Source: Neopararhizobium haloflavum (lineage in GTDB: Bacteria > Pseudomonadota > Alphaproteobacteria > Rhizobiales > Rhizobiaceae). Taken from it: a DNA stretch of 64,000 nucleotides. The translations under genes and the position numbers were made by a program. The notes under the pieces are model-generated. The model was given only the letters and a program-made list of their open reading frames with translations, did no database searches and was not told the origin of the DNA. This document shows positions 9,506 through 18,851 of this stretch, piece by piece (position 1 is the stretch's first letter; each line of letters begins with the position of its first letter). The stretch spans positions 62,001 through 126,000 of the forward strand of contig NZ_NWUC01000009.1 in NCBI RefSeq assembly GCF_002750855.1, in the 5' to 3' direction.

Positions 9506-10543
9506 CTATGGGAGCCGCGCCGCAAAGAGGCAAGAAAAGAGCGACAAAACCGTCTGTTTGCGGTCGAGATTATACGCACCGGCTACCGTGACATCGTTCG
9601 CGATGCGTTCGGCAAGCGCCGCATCGGTCGCGGCGGCCTGGATATCGCCGGCAGCAGCCGCCATACGCGCACGGTCGCCGAGCCAGACGGAAACGTGATC
9701 GCAGAAGAATGTGAACAGATCGTCGCGATCCTTGGCTGACAGCGTATCGGCCAGCGCGTGGACCTTCAGCCGAGAGCTGGTCGCATCGCCCGCCATGATG
9801 GCTTCGAAAGCATCGACAATGTCGAGGCCGCCATAATTCAGCATCATGACGGCCTGCTGGACACTGCCGTCCGACCGTTCCGCAGCGCGCGAGCGTTCCT
9901 TTGCGGACGTACCTTGACCCGCCGGAAGTGCCTGCAGTGCCTGATCGACTTCATCCGTTGTCAGAGGCGAAAGACGAAGCGAGAGGCAGCGCGAACGGAT
10001 GGTCGGCAACAACCGTCCAGGTGCGTGCGATAGAACAAGGAAGAGCGAGCGGCGCGGCGGTTCTTCCAGCATCTTGAGAATCGCATTTGCCGCTGATCGG
10101 TTGAGATCGTCGGCCGGATCCACAATGACGATGCGCCAGGCTCCAGTGCCGGAGGTCTGCCCAAAAAATCGCCCGGCGCGACGTACTTCGTCGACAGTGA
10201 TCGCCGATTTGACACGGCCGGTCTTCTCGTCTGTTGGCCGCTCCAGATGGAGCAGATCGGGAGAGGCACCGGACGCGATATGTCGAAACACGGTTGACTC
10301 GGGATGCGCTTCGGCGAGTTCGGCTGGCGCGTCATGCGGCTCTGGATATCTCAAGACATGATTGGCGAACCGAAATGCCAGCGTGGCCTTCCCGATGCCG
10401 CGTGCCCCTTCGATCAAGACCGCATGATGGATCCGCCCACTGCGATAGGCCTGGGCAAGAAAGCTCTGCGCTGCCTCGTGTCCGACAAGAACAGGGTTGG
10501 CGCGCGGATCAACCGCGCCATCGAGAACGGTGCTTTCGCTCAT
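9506..10543 (-). CDS. holB: DNA polymerase III delta-prime subunit
   Basis: Delta-prime is part of the clamp loader that places the beta sliding clamp on DNA. The 345-aa AAA+ protein has a P-loop GARGIGKAT, a VDEVRR segment, the Walker-B-like [11 protein letters not shown] and the sensor/arginine region [20 protein letters not shown]. The cysteines of the enterobacterial zinc module are absent. The start ATG overlaps the tmk stop by 4 nt (ATGA). The tmk-holB-metG-tatD order is a classic bacterial cluster. An alternative identification as DnaX is excluded by length and position. Confidence 0.94.
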   Translation of the reverse strand: MSESTVLDGAVDPRANPVLVGHEAAQSFLAQAYRSGRIHHAVLIEGARGIGKATLAFRFANHVLRYPEPHDAPAELAEAHPESTVFRHIASGASPDLLHLERPTDEKTGRVKSAITVDEVRRAGRFFGQTSGTGAWRIVIVDPADDLNRSAANAILKMLEEPPRRSLFLVLSHAPGRLLPTIRSRCLSLRLSPLTTDEVDQALQALPAGQGTSAKERSRAAERSDGSVQQAVMMLNYGGLDIVDAFEAIMAGDATSSRLKVHALADTLSAKDRDDLFTFFCDHVSVWLGDRARMAAAAGDIQAAATDAALAERIANDVTVAGAYNLDRKQTVLSLFSCLFAARLP

Positions 10544-11217
10544 CGCGCCGCCCCGCTTCGTCGCGGTCGCATCTTGTCGCCGAGCGTCGCATCGGCGAGG
10601 CTCCGGATGGCAGCGGCGATGGCGTCGACCGGCTGGAGGGCGTCCACCACCTTGCAGCGATCCGGCTCCCGCTCTGCCAGATCGAGAAAGGCCTCACGGC
10701 GCTTTTCATGGGTGGCGATGGCTTCCTTCTCGAACCTGTCGGGCGCAGCAGACGCTTCGCCGCGCTGCCGGGCGCGCTTCAGTCCCTCGATGGCTGGCAG
10801 ATCGAGGATGATCGTCAGGTCGGGCACCATGCCGTTGACCGCGACGCGTTCCAGCGTCTCCATGAAACGCGGGTCGAGATTGCCGGTCACTCCCTGGTAG
10901 ACGCGACTTGAATCCATGAAGCGGTCGCAAAGGACGATGGTGCCGCGCGACAAGGCGGGCCTGATGAAGACCTCCACATGATCGCATCGCGCAGCGGCGA
11001 AGAGGATCGCTTCCATCCGCACGCCGAATTCTTCCGCCGCGCCGGACAACAGAACGTGACGCACGGCCTCGGCACCGGGCGAGCCACCAGGCTCGCGTGT
11101 CACCGCCACATCGTGGCCGCGCTCTTGCAAACTCCGTGCGAGCAATCGAATCTGCGTCGACTTGCCGGCACCCTCGCCGCCCTCGAATGTGATGAATACG
11201 CCGCGACCGTCCGTCAA
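10540..11217 (-). CDS. tmk: Thymidylate kinase
   Basis: Tmk phosphorylates dTMP to dTDP for DNA synthesis. The P-loop is [10 protein letters not shown], followed by the DR motif [11 protein letters not shown] and the LID region [14 protein letters not shown], as in the family. No ATG fits. The best start is TTG at 11217 ([14 protein letters not shown]), preceded by CAGGA, giving 225 aa. A second TTG at 11256 would add 13 polar residues. The 3' end overlaps holB by 4 nt. Confidence 0.94.
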   Translation of the reverse strand: MTDGRGVFITFEGGEGAGKSTQIRLLARSLQERGHDVAVTREPGGSPGAEAVRHVLLSGAAEEFGVRMEAILFAAARCDHVEVFIRPALSRGTIVLCDRFMDSSRVYQGVTGNLDPRFMETLERVAVNGMVPDLTIILDLPAIEGLKRARQRGEASAAPDRFEKEAIATHEKRREAFLDLAEREPDRCKVVDALQPVDAIAAAIRSLADATLGDKMRPRRSGAAR

Positions 11218-11368
11218 TCCATGATCCTGCTGGTCACCATCTTGTGCTGCCCCCAATCAACTCCAGCCGGGCTGGAAGCGGGCAGGCTCCGACGCCATCG
11301 TCCCCGGACGTCTTAATGGATTTCATCGGTGAGGTGAACCGCCTGAGGCTTGCTCGCGCGCTGTGCCG

Positions 11369-12550
11369 TCACAGCCAGAACAGCATCAGCTCCTGCAGCG
11401 CATCAAGGGCCTGTCGATGGATCGGGCCGCGCTCGACTGCTTCCGCGGTATAAAGAGGCGTTTCCTGGCTGAGCGTCTCACCGATCCACACGCGCAGATG
11501 GCCGACAGGCTGACCGGTTTCGACCGGCGCGCGAAGCGGCCAGTCATAGACGATGCGCGCGGTGAGCCGATCGGCGTTTGCCGTCGGCACGAAGATATCG
11601 ATCGGGCGCTGCGCGACGAGCGCAACGCCGGCCTGCGTGCCCCCATAGACGCTTGCCTCTCCAACGACTTCGTCGGCGGCGAACAGTGCGCGTCTTTCGA
11701 AAGAGCGCAATCCCCATTCGAGGATCTTGCGTGCCTCTTCTGCCCGTTCGCGCTCGCTCTCCATGCCGCTCATTGCCAGAAAGAGCCGGCGCCCGTTGCG
11801 CTCGATCGACGAAACAATGCCGTAGCCCGACTCTTCGGTGAAGCCGGTCTTCATGCCGTCCACACCGATGTTGGCGCTCAGGAGTGGGTTGCGGTTTCGC
11901 TGCCTGATGCCGTTCCAGGTGAATTCCGGCTGCGAATAATAGTGGTAGTAGTCCGGGTAGGACGCGTGGATATGGCGGGCGAGTTCGACCAGTTCACGCA
12001 TCGTCACCTTGGCATCAGGATGCGGCAGTCCCGTCGCATTGCCGAAGACCGAGGTCTCCATACCCAGCGCACGGGCCCGTTCCGTCATCAGCTGCGCAAA
12101 ATTCTCTTCCGACCCGGCCATGCCCTCAGCGATGATGATGCAGGCATCGTTGCCGGATTGAACGATGACGCCCTGGATCAGATCTTCGAGGCGGATCGAC
12201 GAGCCGAGTTCCGCGAACATGGTCGACGTGCCAGAGATGGCGCCACCGGTGCGCCAAGCGTTTTCCGAGACCGCATAGGTGTCGTCGAGTGTCAATCGGC
12301 CCGACTTCAACGCGTTGAAGACAAGCTCCATCGTCATCAGCTTTGCCAGGGAGGCCGGCGGAACCGCCTCATTCTCGCTCTTGGCAAAGAGAACCGTGCC
12401 GGTCTCGGCCTCGACAAGATAGGCCTGAGCCGCGCGCGTCTCGAAAAGCTGAGCGCGCGCCGTTCCGCTGAATAACATCGGCGCGATCGCGGCAAGCAGC
12501 GCGACAATCAAGACGAGCGACGACAGGCCGCGACGCGTCCGAAATTTCAT
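11369..12550 (-). CDS. dacA: D-alanyl-D-alanine carboxypeptidase (PBP5/6 type)
   Basis: This 393-aa periplasmic enzyme trims the terminal D-Ala from peptidoglycan pentapeptides. It has an N-terminal signal sequence (residues 1-33, ending ARAQ) and the penicillin-binding triad: S67-x-x-K70 in PASLAKLM, S132-G-N134, and K234-T-G in DGMKTGF. The C-terminal beta domain of PBP5 and a short hydrophobic end (MLFWL) that may anchor the protein follow. It is transcribed with the RlpA gene upstream and tmk downstream, linking envelope and replication functions. Confidence 0.93.
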   Translation of the reverse strand: MKFRTRRGLSSLVLIVALLAAIAPMLFSGTARAQLFETRAAQAYLVEAETGTVLFAKSENEAVPPASLAKLMTMELVFNALKSGRLTLDDTYAVSENAWRTGGAISGTSTMFAELGSSIRLEDLIQGVIVQSGNDACIIIAEGMAGSEENFAQLMTERARALGMETSVFGNATGLPHPDAKVTMRELVELARHIHASYPDYYHYYSQPEFTWNGIRQRNRNPLLSANIGVDGMKTGFTEESGYGIVSSIERNGRRLFLAMSGMESERERAEEARKILEWGLRSFERRALFAADEVVGEASVYGGTQAGVALVAQRPIDIFVPTANADRLTARIVYDWPLRAPVETGQPVGHLRVWIGETLSQETPLYTAEAVERGPIHRQALDALQELMLFWL

Positions 12551-12643
12551 GACCTAAACCCCAGGCGGGAATCCCTACCTGGCCAGAGTATCAACGCGGC
12601 GATGGGCGATCAATGCGGCTGATCAAACGCAGCGTCGTCGCCC

Positions 12644-13690
12644 TTATCGATCCGACGGCATCCGCCGTTTCCAGGCTCCGACGATCGCAGCGGATGTCAA
12701 CGCGTCACGATCCTGCTGAAGGACCCGCTGAAACGGCGCGGAGGACGCGACAATGCGTTCGGCAGCATAGGCGGCTGACAATGTCTGCCCAGGCGCTGGC
12801 TGAACGGCCTCGATGCCAGCCTCCGCAGGGCGTTCCGGTGGCAACGGTCCGGTCTGCGGCAAGGACAATGTGACTGTCGTGGTGGCCGGCACATCTTCCA
12901 CTACGGCGGGCGCCGGCGCCTCGGTCACCGCGTCGTTGGCGGCCGGCACGAGGGCCGGTTGGGCGGCCAGCGCATCGCTGGCGACCCCCGGCATGGCGGG
13001 CGAGGTCTCGGTCATGGCCAGCATGACGCCCGATGCCACTACCCCTTCCGGGGCGACGACCGGGCCACGATCACCGGCCGGCCGGTAAGTGGCCATCAGA
13101 TAGGGCATGTCGTGCCCGTCCATGCGCGCAGGACCCACATACTGCACATTCACCTTGGCAACACCCGAACTCTTGAAGTCGAGCAGGTCGGCGGCCTTGC
13201 TGGAAACGTCGATGATCCGGTTGTGGGCGAACGGTCCGCGATCGTTGACGCGAACGATCACCGAATTCCCATTGGTCTCGTTGGTGACGCGTGCATAGCT
13301 CGGCAGCGGAAATGTCGGATGGGCCGCCGACAGGTGGTACTGGTCGAAAATCTCGCCGTTGGCCGTCTTCCGCCCATGGAAATTGGGGCCGTACCAGGAC
13401 GCCAGGCCACTCTTGTTGTAGTCCGGGTCTTCTGCGGGCGTGTACCACTTCCCACGCACCTTGTAGGGCTTGCCGACCATCTCCCGGCCACCGCCCTTGG
13501 GAACCGACTTGCTGGTGGTCACCCGCTCGCTCGCCGGCACACCGTATTCGACGGCAGCGAATTTTGTGGTCTCGCTGATTTCGGCGGCGGCCGCATCGTC
13601 CTCGGTGGTGACCGCCTTGGTCGTATTGCATGCGGCGACGCCGCTGCAGACCACGGCGACTGCCGCTATCCGAAACAATGGTTGCCGCAT
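12644..13690 (-). CDS. rlpA: RlpA-like septal ring lytic transglycosylase (lipoprotein)
   Basis: The 348-aa protein starts with a lipoprotein signal (MRQPLFRIAAVAVV, lipobox SGVAAC) and contains the double-psi beta-barrel of RlpA: GLASWYGPNFHGRKTANGE, RVTNETNGNSVIVRVNDRGP and DVSSKAADLL. RlpA enzymes cleave denuded glycan strands at the division septum. The C-terminal third is low-complexity Ala/Pro/Thr sequence, and no SPOR domain is visible, unlike E. coli RlpA. ATG 13690 is chosen because the signal peptide begins there. It heads the rlpA-dacA-tmk-holB-metG gene string. Confidence 0.9.
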   Translation of the reverse strand: MRQPLFRIAAVAVVCSGVAACNTTKAVTTEDDAAAAEISETTKFAAVEYGVPASERVTTSKSVPKGGGREMVGKPYKVRGKWYTPAEDPDYNKSGLASWYGPNFHGRKTANGEIFDQYHLSAAHPTFPLPSYARVTNETNGNSVIVRVNDRGPFAHNRIIDVSSKAADLLDFKSSGVAKVNVQYVGPARMDGHDMPYLMATYRPAGDRGPVVAPEGVVASGVMLAMTETSPAMPGVASDALAAQPALVPAANDAVTEAPAPAVVEDVPATTTVTLSLPQTGPLPPERPAEAGIEAVQPAPGQTLSAAYAAERIVASSAPFQRVLQQDRDALTSAAIVGAWKRRMPSDR

Positions 13691-13938
13691 CTGCAGCAGC
13701 GTCGCTGCATTCAAACTCGGCAAGCGCGCAGCCCCTCGCTGCGAAAGATCGTGTCCCACACCAGCACTCATTCTGTCGGATCGCCCGGACGACGATGCTT
13801 CGTCCGTGAACGATCTGATGTCCCCGAAAGATTATCAAATCGTCAATTTCAGCGGGAACATGGCAGAAATGGGGGGAGTGAACCAGATCGTCCTGAACGG
13901 ATCTGGGCGATTGTGATCGGGATCGGCCTGATCGAGGG

Positions 13939-14328
13939 TCAGCCCTCGATGCGAGCCGTGCCGGACTGGCCATCGTCACGCTGCCAGTTGATCGTGTTGT
14001 CGCCGGTCTTTTCGATGGTGAAGCAAGAGGCTTCCCCCTCGTACCATGTCGGGAACTGCTGGCACAGATTCGCGCCGTCGACCCACCAGTTGCCCGTCTC
14101 GCGTGGTGCGAAAAAGCGCGCCAGGCCGAGATCCGATCCATCGCCGGTTACCGAGCCGTCGGATGCATAAACAAGCGGAAACTCGCCGCCATAGGGCGTT
14201 TGAAGGTAGACACGCTTGCCGCTGACGAGGCTCTCCAGCTGCTCGCCGCTCATGTCTTGCGCCAGGGCCGGCGCCATCATGAGCGCTACGATGGCGCTTA
14301 GCGCGGTGACGGACTTCGTCGCGGCCAT
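13939..14328 (-). CDS. Small exported protein of unknown function
   Basis: The 129-aa product has a clear Sec signal peptide (residues 1-24, cleavage after ALA-Q) and a compact mature domain with two cysteines, in NLCQQFP and ASCFTIE, that could form a disulfide in the periplasm. The tract NWWVDGANLC and the ending TARIEG are distinctive, but I do not recognise a family with a known role. Shine-Dalgarno GGAGA lies 8 nt before ATG 14328. It stands between rlpA and tRNA-Ser, with about 250 nt of non-coding DNA before rlpA in which I see nothing. Confidence 0.75.
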   Translation of the reverse strand: MAATKSVTALSAIVALMMAPALAQDMSGEQLESLVSGKRVYLQTPYGGEFPLVYASDGSVTGDGSDLGLARFFAPRETGNWWVDGANLCQQFPTWYEGEASCFTIEKTGDNTINWQRDDGQSGTARIEG

Positions 14329-14505
14329 TGTGCGATCTCCTCAAGAGTTGGGCGGTCCTTTGAAGAACAACGGTCAAAGGCCACGTTTGGTTTTGGCGAG
14401 ACCGCACTTATTGGTGCTACGCGTATTCACAAATGATTACGTTGTGTCATCTGCCTATGCGCCTTCTTGCAATCGCGGAGAGATTCGCGCAGAACGACCC
14501 GGTTC

Positions 14506-14595
14506 GGAGGAGTGGCCGAGCGGTTTAAGGCACCGGTCTTGAAAACCGGCGTGCGGGAGACCGTACCGTGGGTTCGAATCCCACCTCCTCCGCCA
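14506..14595 (+). tRNA. tRNA-Ser (anticodon UGA)
   Basis: The acceptor stem GGAGGAG pairs with CTCCTCC, followed by discriminator G and an encoded CCA. The anticodon arm has loop CTTGAAA with anticodon TGA, and a long variable arm (class II) separates it from the T-arm GGTTCGAATCC. It is 90 nt long and reads UCA and related Ser codons. Confidence 0.97.
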
Positions 14596-14699
14596 TCATT
14601 CCCTAAAATTTTATTACCTCGGCCTTAAGCAATGTGGCTGCATTGTGGAACCATTTGGGCGCTCCGGGTGTTAACGGCGCAAACAAATGGAGAGGTCTC

Positions 14700-14789
14700 A
14701 TGGACGAATTTTCCCGCCAGGCCACTGACGTGTTCGCGACGGCTCTTTCGGTTTTCGCCGTCGTGATGGTCGTCGTATCCATCGTTTGA
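14700..14789 (+). CDS. Predicted 29-aa single-span membrane microprotein
   Basis: The reading frame MDEFSRQATDVFATALSVFA plus nine more residues, ending VVVSIV, has a short charged N-terminus and one continuous hydrophobic segment long enough to span a membrane. A strong Shine-Dalgarno, GGAGAGG (14689-14695), sits 4 nt before the ATG. The next gene begins 31 nt after its stop with its own GGAGAG. It is too short for most gene callers. Coding status rests on the ribosome site, the transmembrane composition and the context, so it remains a prediction of unknown function. Confidence 0.55.
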   Translation: MDEFSRQATDVFATALSVFAVVMVVVSIV

Positions 14790-14820
14790 ACCGCCATCAC
14801 CCAACCGGAGAGCGTGATCC

Positions 14821-15036
14821 ATGTCCGAGAGCTTTACCAGAATGGTGCGTTATCTCGCCGAAGATTACGGCGTATCAGATGACGACCTCCACTCTGCTCT
14901 GATCGAACTTGACGAAGAATTCGCGGCGTCCGATCGCAGCACGGTCGTATCGATCGAGCGCTTCCGGCTGCGCAAGGTCTTGATGGCTGTCGCCAGACAG
15001 CGCGGGCTCGGTGCTGCCCCTCATGAGACTGCGTGA
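14821..15036 (+). CDS. Hypothetical 71-aa cytosolic protein
   Basis: The product is a small, mostly helical protein (SFTRMVRYLAEDYG, VSIERFRLRKVLMAVARQRG) with no signal or membrane segment. I do not recognise its family. GGAGAG lies 8 nt upstream of the ATG. It probably shares a transcript with the 29-codon membrane microprotein 31 nt upstream. Its 3' end converges on the DUF1850 gene, 9 nt away. Confidence 0.65.
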   Translation: MSESFTRMVRYLAEDYGVSDDDLHSALIELDEEFAASDRSTVVSIERFRLRKVLMAVARQRGLGAAPHETA

Positions 15037-15045
15037 TTCGCGCCT

Positions 15046-15426
15046 CTAATCGCCTTCTGCCGCGGTGCAGGCCCGCATGACCAGGCCGGAGCCCTTCGTC
15101 GGGATCACGCTATTCATCCGGTGACACTGTTCGTTCCAGCAGATGGTCCAGTCGCTGCCGAGCCCTGCATCGGCAAAGCGCACTTCCTCAAGCGGCGCCA
15201 TGTCGGGCACATAGACCCAAGCGTTGCCTTCGCGCCGGGCGCCTTCAGGTATCTCCATGCCCGCGCCTGTGCCCTCGACGCTCGCCTGGACGATCGACAG
15301 TCCCTTTTCACCCACACGCCAGTCCTCACGCCATTCGGTCTTCTCAACCGAATGCGACCAGATCAGAGTGAAGGCTTCTATCGCCAGCGCGACCGTGCGG
15401 CCGGAGGCGTCCAGACAGAGCATCAT
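15046..15426 (-). CDS. DUF1850 protein, accessory to TRAP-TAXI transporter
   Basis: The 126-aa protein contains the DUF1850 signature: LIWSHSVEKTEWREDW, followed by an acidic/glycine segment GTGAGMEIP and a C-terminal CWNEQCHRM. DUF1850 proteins are found almost only beside TRAP-TAXI transporters, but their job is unknown. The start ATG overlaps the TRAP permease stop (ATGA), which implies translational coupling. An adjacent ATG at 15423 is an equivalent alternative. No signal peptide is obvious from this start. Confidence 0.82.
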   Translation of the reverse strand: MMLCLDASGRTVALAIEAFTLIWSHSVEKTEWREDWRVGEKGLSIVQASVEGTGAGMEIPEGARREGNAWVYVPDMAPLEEVRFADAGLGSDWTICWNEQCHRMNSVIPTKGSGLVMRACTAAEGD

Positions 15427-17555
15427 TCCGGAATCGTCTGATGGGCGTGGCGCACGGCCCTGGCACGCCACCAGTGAAAGCCGATCACCCCTGCGGCCAG
15501 CGCGAAGCCGATTTCGTCCGTTACCGGCATGGCAAGGACCAAGGTAAAGGCCGCGATCGTCGCCACGCATCGCTCAGTCCAGTTGAGGGGAACGAGCAGA
15601 AAACCGATCGCCGCCGCGCCCCACAGGCCGATGGACAGCAACGTCTTGAACACGATGTAGGCAACGGCCGGCCAATAGCCGATCGCCGCTGCCAGGGGCC
15701 CACCGTCCTGCAGCATCAGTGCCGGCGTGTAGACCGCCATGAACGGAATGACGAAGCCGGCCAGCGCGATCTTCACGGCCTGCACGCCGATGCGCATTCC
15801 CGATTCCTTCGCGATCGGAGCTGCGGCGAAGGCAGCGAGCGCCACCGGCGGCGTCAGGTCGGCAAGGATGCCGAAGTAGAAGACGAACATGTGGCTGACA
15901 AGCAAGGGCACGCCGAGTTCCAGAAGGGCCGGCCCGGCGATCGATGAGGTGATGATGTAGTTCGGGATCGTCGGGATGCCCATGCCCAGCACCAGACATG
16001 TGAACATGGTCAGGACCAGCGAAAGAAAAAGATTCGCCTCTCCGACCCTGACGATGAAAGACGCAAATGTGGAGGCCGCGCCGGTCAGCGTCAGGATGCC
16101 GATGATCACGCCGACCATGGCGCAGGCGATGGCGACCGGCAGGGCATTCTTTGCACCGTCGGCCAGCGCATCGCGGCAATCGGCGAGCGTGGCGCGGCCG
16201 CCCTTGACGAAGGCGTTGACCAGGACGAGACCTGCAACCGTCAGGATGATGATGTCGACGCCGTATTGGAAGAACGCGGCACACAAGAGCCCCAGGAGCA
16301 CCCAGAACAGGATGCGGATCGTCTGACGGGGCAGGCCGCGCGCGATGGCGCCGCCGAGGATCAGCACTGCCGTCAGCGCAAGTCCCATCGTGCCGGCGAA
16401 GAGCGGAGTGTAGCCTGTGAACAGGAGGTAGACGAGGATCGCCAGCGGAATGATGAGGTACCAACCGGCCTTCAAGGCGCCGAGTGCGCTTGGACACTCC
16501 TCCCGTTTCATGCCGAGCAGTCCGCGCTTTCCGGCCTCCAGATGCACCATCCAGAACGCGGAAGTGAAATAGAGGATTGCCGGCACGATCGCGGCGATGA
16601 CCACCTGGGTGTAGGGAATGTTCAAAGTTTCGGCCATGATGAAGGCCACCGCGCCCATCACCGGGGGCATGATCTGCCCGCCCATCGATGCAACCGCCTC
16701 GACGCCGCCGGCGAATGCCGGCTTGTAGCCGAACCGCTTCATCAACGGGATCGTGAACTGGCCCGTGGTAACGACATTGGCGACACCCGAACCGGAAATC
16801 GTGCCCATGAATCCGGAGGAAACGACCGCGACTTTGGCCGGCCCGCCGCGCGTATGCCCGACGAGGCCGAGCGACACATCGGTGAAAAGCTTGATCATTC
16901 CGGCGCGTTCAAGGAACGAGCCGAACAGGATGAACAGAAAGATATAGGTCGCCGAGACATAGATCGGCGTTCCGTAGATGCCCTCGGTGCCGAATGCGAG
17001 ATGACCGATGATCTGGTCGAAGCCATAACCGCGATGGGCGAGAACGCCGGGAAAATACTCGCCGAACATGCCGTAGAGCAGAAATATCCCGGCAATGATC
17101 GGCAGCGCCGCGCCCATCAGCCGCCGTGTTGCCTCGAAAACGAGCACAATCATAATCGTGCCGATCACGAGATCTTGCGGCAACAACCAGCCGCCTTCGC
17201 GCAGGATCAATTCCTCGTAGAAGACCAGATAGTAGAGGCCGCCGAGGAACCCGAGAATTCCCGCCGTCCACAGCGCAATGCGCAATGGCAGCGCGCCGCC
17301 CTTCAGGCTGGAAAGAAGGCCAAAGCCGAGGAGCAGGACGAAGCCGACATGCATCGCTCGCGCCGTCTGGCTGGGCAAGAGATGGTAGGCGGCGAACCAG
17401 AGCTGATACGCGGAAAAGGCAATGGCGATGAGGAAGACGATCTTGCCTTCGATGCCCTTGCCGAACCCGCCCGGTAAACCGTGCTCCGCGTCGACATCGG
17501 GCGGGGCCTGAAGCTCCGCGTCCATCGGAAGGTCACGCTGGGTGGTATCGGGCAT
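15423..17555 (-). CDS. TRAP-TAXI transporter permease, fused small and large membrane subunits
   Basis: The 710-aa polytopic protein joins the four-helix DctQ-like and twelve-helix DctM-like TRAP subunits in one chain, as is usual for TAXI-type systems. The N-terminal quarter holds the small-subunit helices. The large subunit has typical runs such as GFMGTISGSGVANVVTTGQF, ASMGGQIMPPVMGA and LGMGIPTIPNYIITS. TRAP systems use ion gradients to import organic acids or amino acids handed over by a periplasmic binding protein. ATG 17555 is preferred, although its ribosome site is weak. Substrate unknown. Confidence 0.92.
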   Translation of the reverse strand: MPDTTQRDLPMDAELQAPPDVDAEHGLPGGFGKGIEGKIVFLIAIAFSAYQLWFAAYHLLPSQTARAMHVGFVLLLGFGLLSSLKGGALPLRIALWTAGILGFLGGLYYLVFYEELILREGGWLLPQDLVIGTIMIVLVFEATRRLMGAALPIIAGIFLLYGMFGEYFPGVLAHRGYGFDQIIGHLAFGTEGIYGTPIYVSATYIFLFILFGSFLERAGMIKLFTDVSLGLVGHTRGGPAKVAVVSSGFMGTISGSGVANVVTTGQFTIPLMKRFGYKPAFAGGVEAVASMGGQIMPPVMGAVAFIMAETLNIPYTQVVIAAIVPAILYFTSAFWMVHLEAGKRGLLGMKREECPSALGALKAGWYLIIPLAILVYLLFTGYTPLFAGTMGLALTAVLILGGAIARGLPRQTIRILFWVLLGLLCAAFFQYGVDIIILTVAGLVLVNAFVKGGRATLADCRDALADGAKNALPVAIACAMVGVIIGILTLTGAASTFASFIVRVGEANLFLSLVLTMFTCLVLGMGIPTIPNYIITSSIAGPALLELGVPLLVSHMFVFYFGILADLTPPVALAAFAAAPIAKESGMRIGVQAVKIALAGFVIPFMAVYTPALMLQDGGPLAAAIGYWPAVAYIVFKTLLSIGLWGAAAIGFLLVPLNWTERCVATIAAFTLVLAMPVTDEIGFALAAGVIGFHWWRARAVRHAHQTIPE

Positions 17556-17685
17556 CGTCTTTGCTCGCTCAATCTGGCGCCCGGACTGCAGCACGCATCC
17601 CACGCCGAAAACAGCTGGCGCTCCGGAAGAAATCCCGGAGCGCCGCACCAATCAGATCGTCGTCATCGCATGGTCAAGCGGACGA

Positions 17686-18642
17686 TCAGTCGATCAAGCC
17701 TTCTTCCTTGTAGTAGCGCTCTGCGCCCGGATGCAGCGGAACGGGGTTCTCGTCCACGGCGGCATCGATGCTGATCGCCTCGGCGGCCGCGTGAGCGGAA
17801 ACCATGCGGTCGAGGTTCTCGAAAAGAAGCTTGGTCATCTGGTAGACCGTCTCCTCATCGACGTCCTCGTGCGTGACGAGATAGTTGACGACCGTCGCCG
17901 TCTCCACGTCCTCATCCTGGCCCTCGTAGGTGCCGGCCGGGATGACGCCGGGTGCATAGGGCGCGCCGATGCTTTCAACGAGGTCGGACGGGATTTCCAC
18001 GACCGTGGTCGGATTGGTCGTCGACAGGTCCTGAATGGATGCCACGCCGAGCCCGGCGGACTGCAAGGTGGCGTCGAGCTGACGGTTCTTCATGAGTTCG
18101 ACCGATTCGGCGAACGGCAGATACTGGACCTGGCCGAGATCCTCGTAGCTCATGTCCGCGGCTGCGAGGATGGAGCGACTGTTCAGCTCGGTGCCCGACG
18201 CCGGTGCACCGACCGAGAGTGTCTTGCCTTCCAGGTCTGCAAGCGTCGTGATGCCGGAATCGGCCGTCGCGACCAGCTGGATATAGTTCGGATAGATCGC
18301 GGCCACACGGCGCAGCTTCTGCAGCGGCGCCCGGAAGCCGGCTTCCTCATTGCCTTCCCAGCCCATCACGAGGGAGTCGCCGAGCGAGAAGGCGATCTCG
18401 CCCCTGCCCTGCTCCAGAAGGTTCAGGTTCTCGACGGACGCGCGGGTCGACTGGACCTGGGTGCGAACGCCTTCGATGTTGTCGCCGTAGATCTCGGAAA
18501 GCGCGACGCCGAGCGGATAATACACGCCCGAGGTGCCCCCCGTCAGCACATTGATGAATTCCTGCGACTTGGCCGTCATCGGCACCATCGCCAAACCGAG
18601 CGCCAGCGCACCGGCGGCTGCCTTGGTGAACATTGTCGACAT
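17686..18642 (-). CDS. TAXI-family TRAP transporter solute-binding protein
   Basis: The 318-aa periplasmic protein begins with a signal peptide (residues 1-26, ending MTAKSQ) and then INVLTGGTSGVYYPLGVALS, the hallmark of TAXI binding proteins, followed by GEIAFSLGDS and GKTLSVGAPASGTE. A very strong Shine-Dalgarno (GGGAGG) precedes ATG 18642. The permease gene lies 130 nt downstream. TAXI ligands known in other species include glutamate and other small carboxylates. The ligand here cannot be inferred. Confidence 0.92.
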   Translation of the reverse strand: MSTMFTKAAAGALALGLAMVPMTAKSQEFINVLTGGTSGVYYPLGVALSEIYGDNIEGVRTQVQSTRASVENLNLLEQGRGEIAFSLGDSLVMGWEGNEEAGFRAPLQKLRRVAAIYPNYIQLVATADSGITTLADLEGKTLSVGAPASGTELNSRSILAAADMSYEDLGQVQYLPFAESVELMKNRQLDATLQSAGLGVASIQDLSTTNPTTVVEIPSDLVESIGAPYAPGVIPAGTYEGQDEDVETATVVNYLVTHEDVDEETVYQMTKLLFENLDRMVSAHAAAEAISIDAAVDENPVPLHPGAERYYKEEGLID

Positions 18643-18851
18643 TGCTTGTCCTCCCTGGAGACGCGGAAAATGTCCGCGATCATGTCGTCTTCTTGGTTCT
18701 CGGAAGTCAGCTCCCGATCGCCGCTTAGGACTACACGCCGCCTCACAGCAAGGCAAGTTGACCGACCACACCGCGGCCACATTTCGCCGCAGGTGATCCG
18801 GGCCGCCGGAAGAGAACGCTCCAGCGGCCCTCATCGGACATCACGTGCAAA

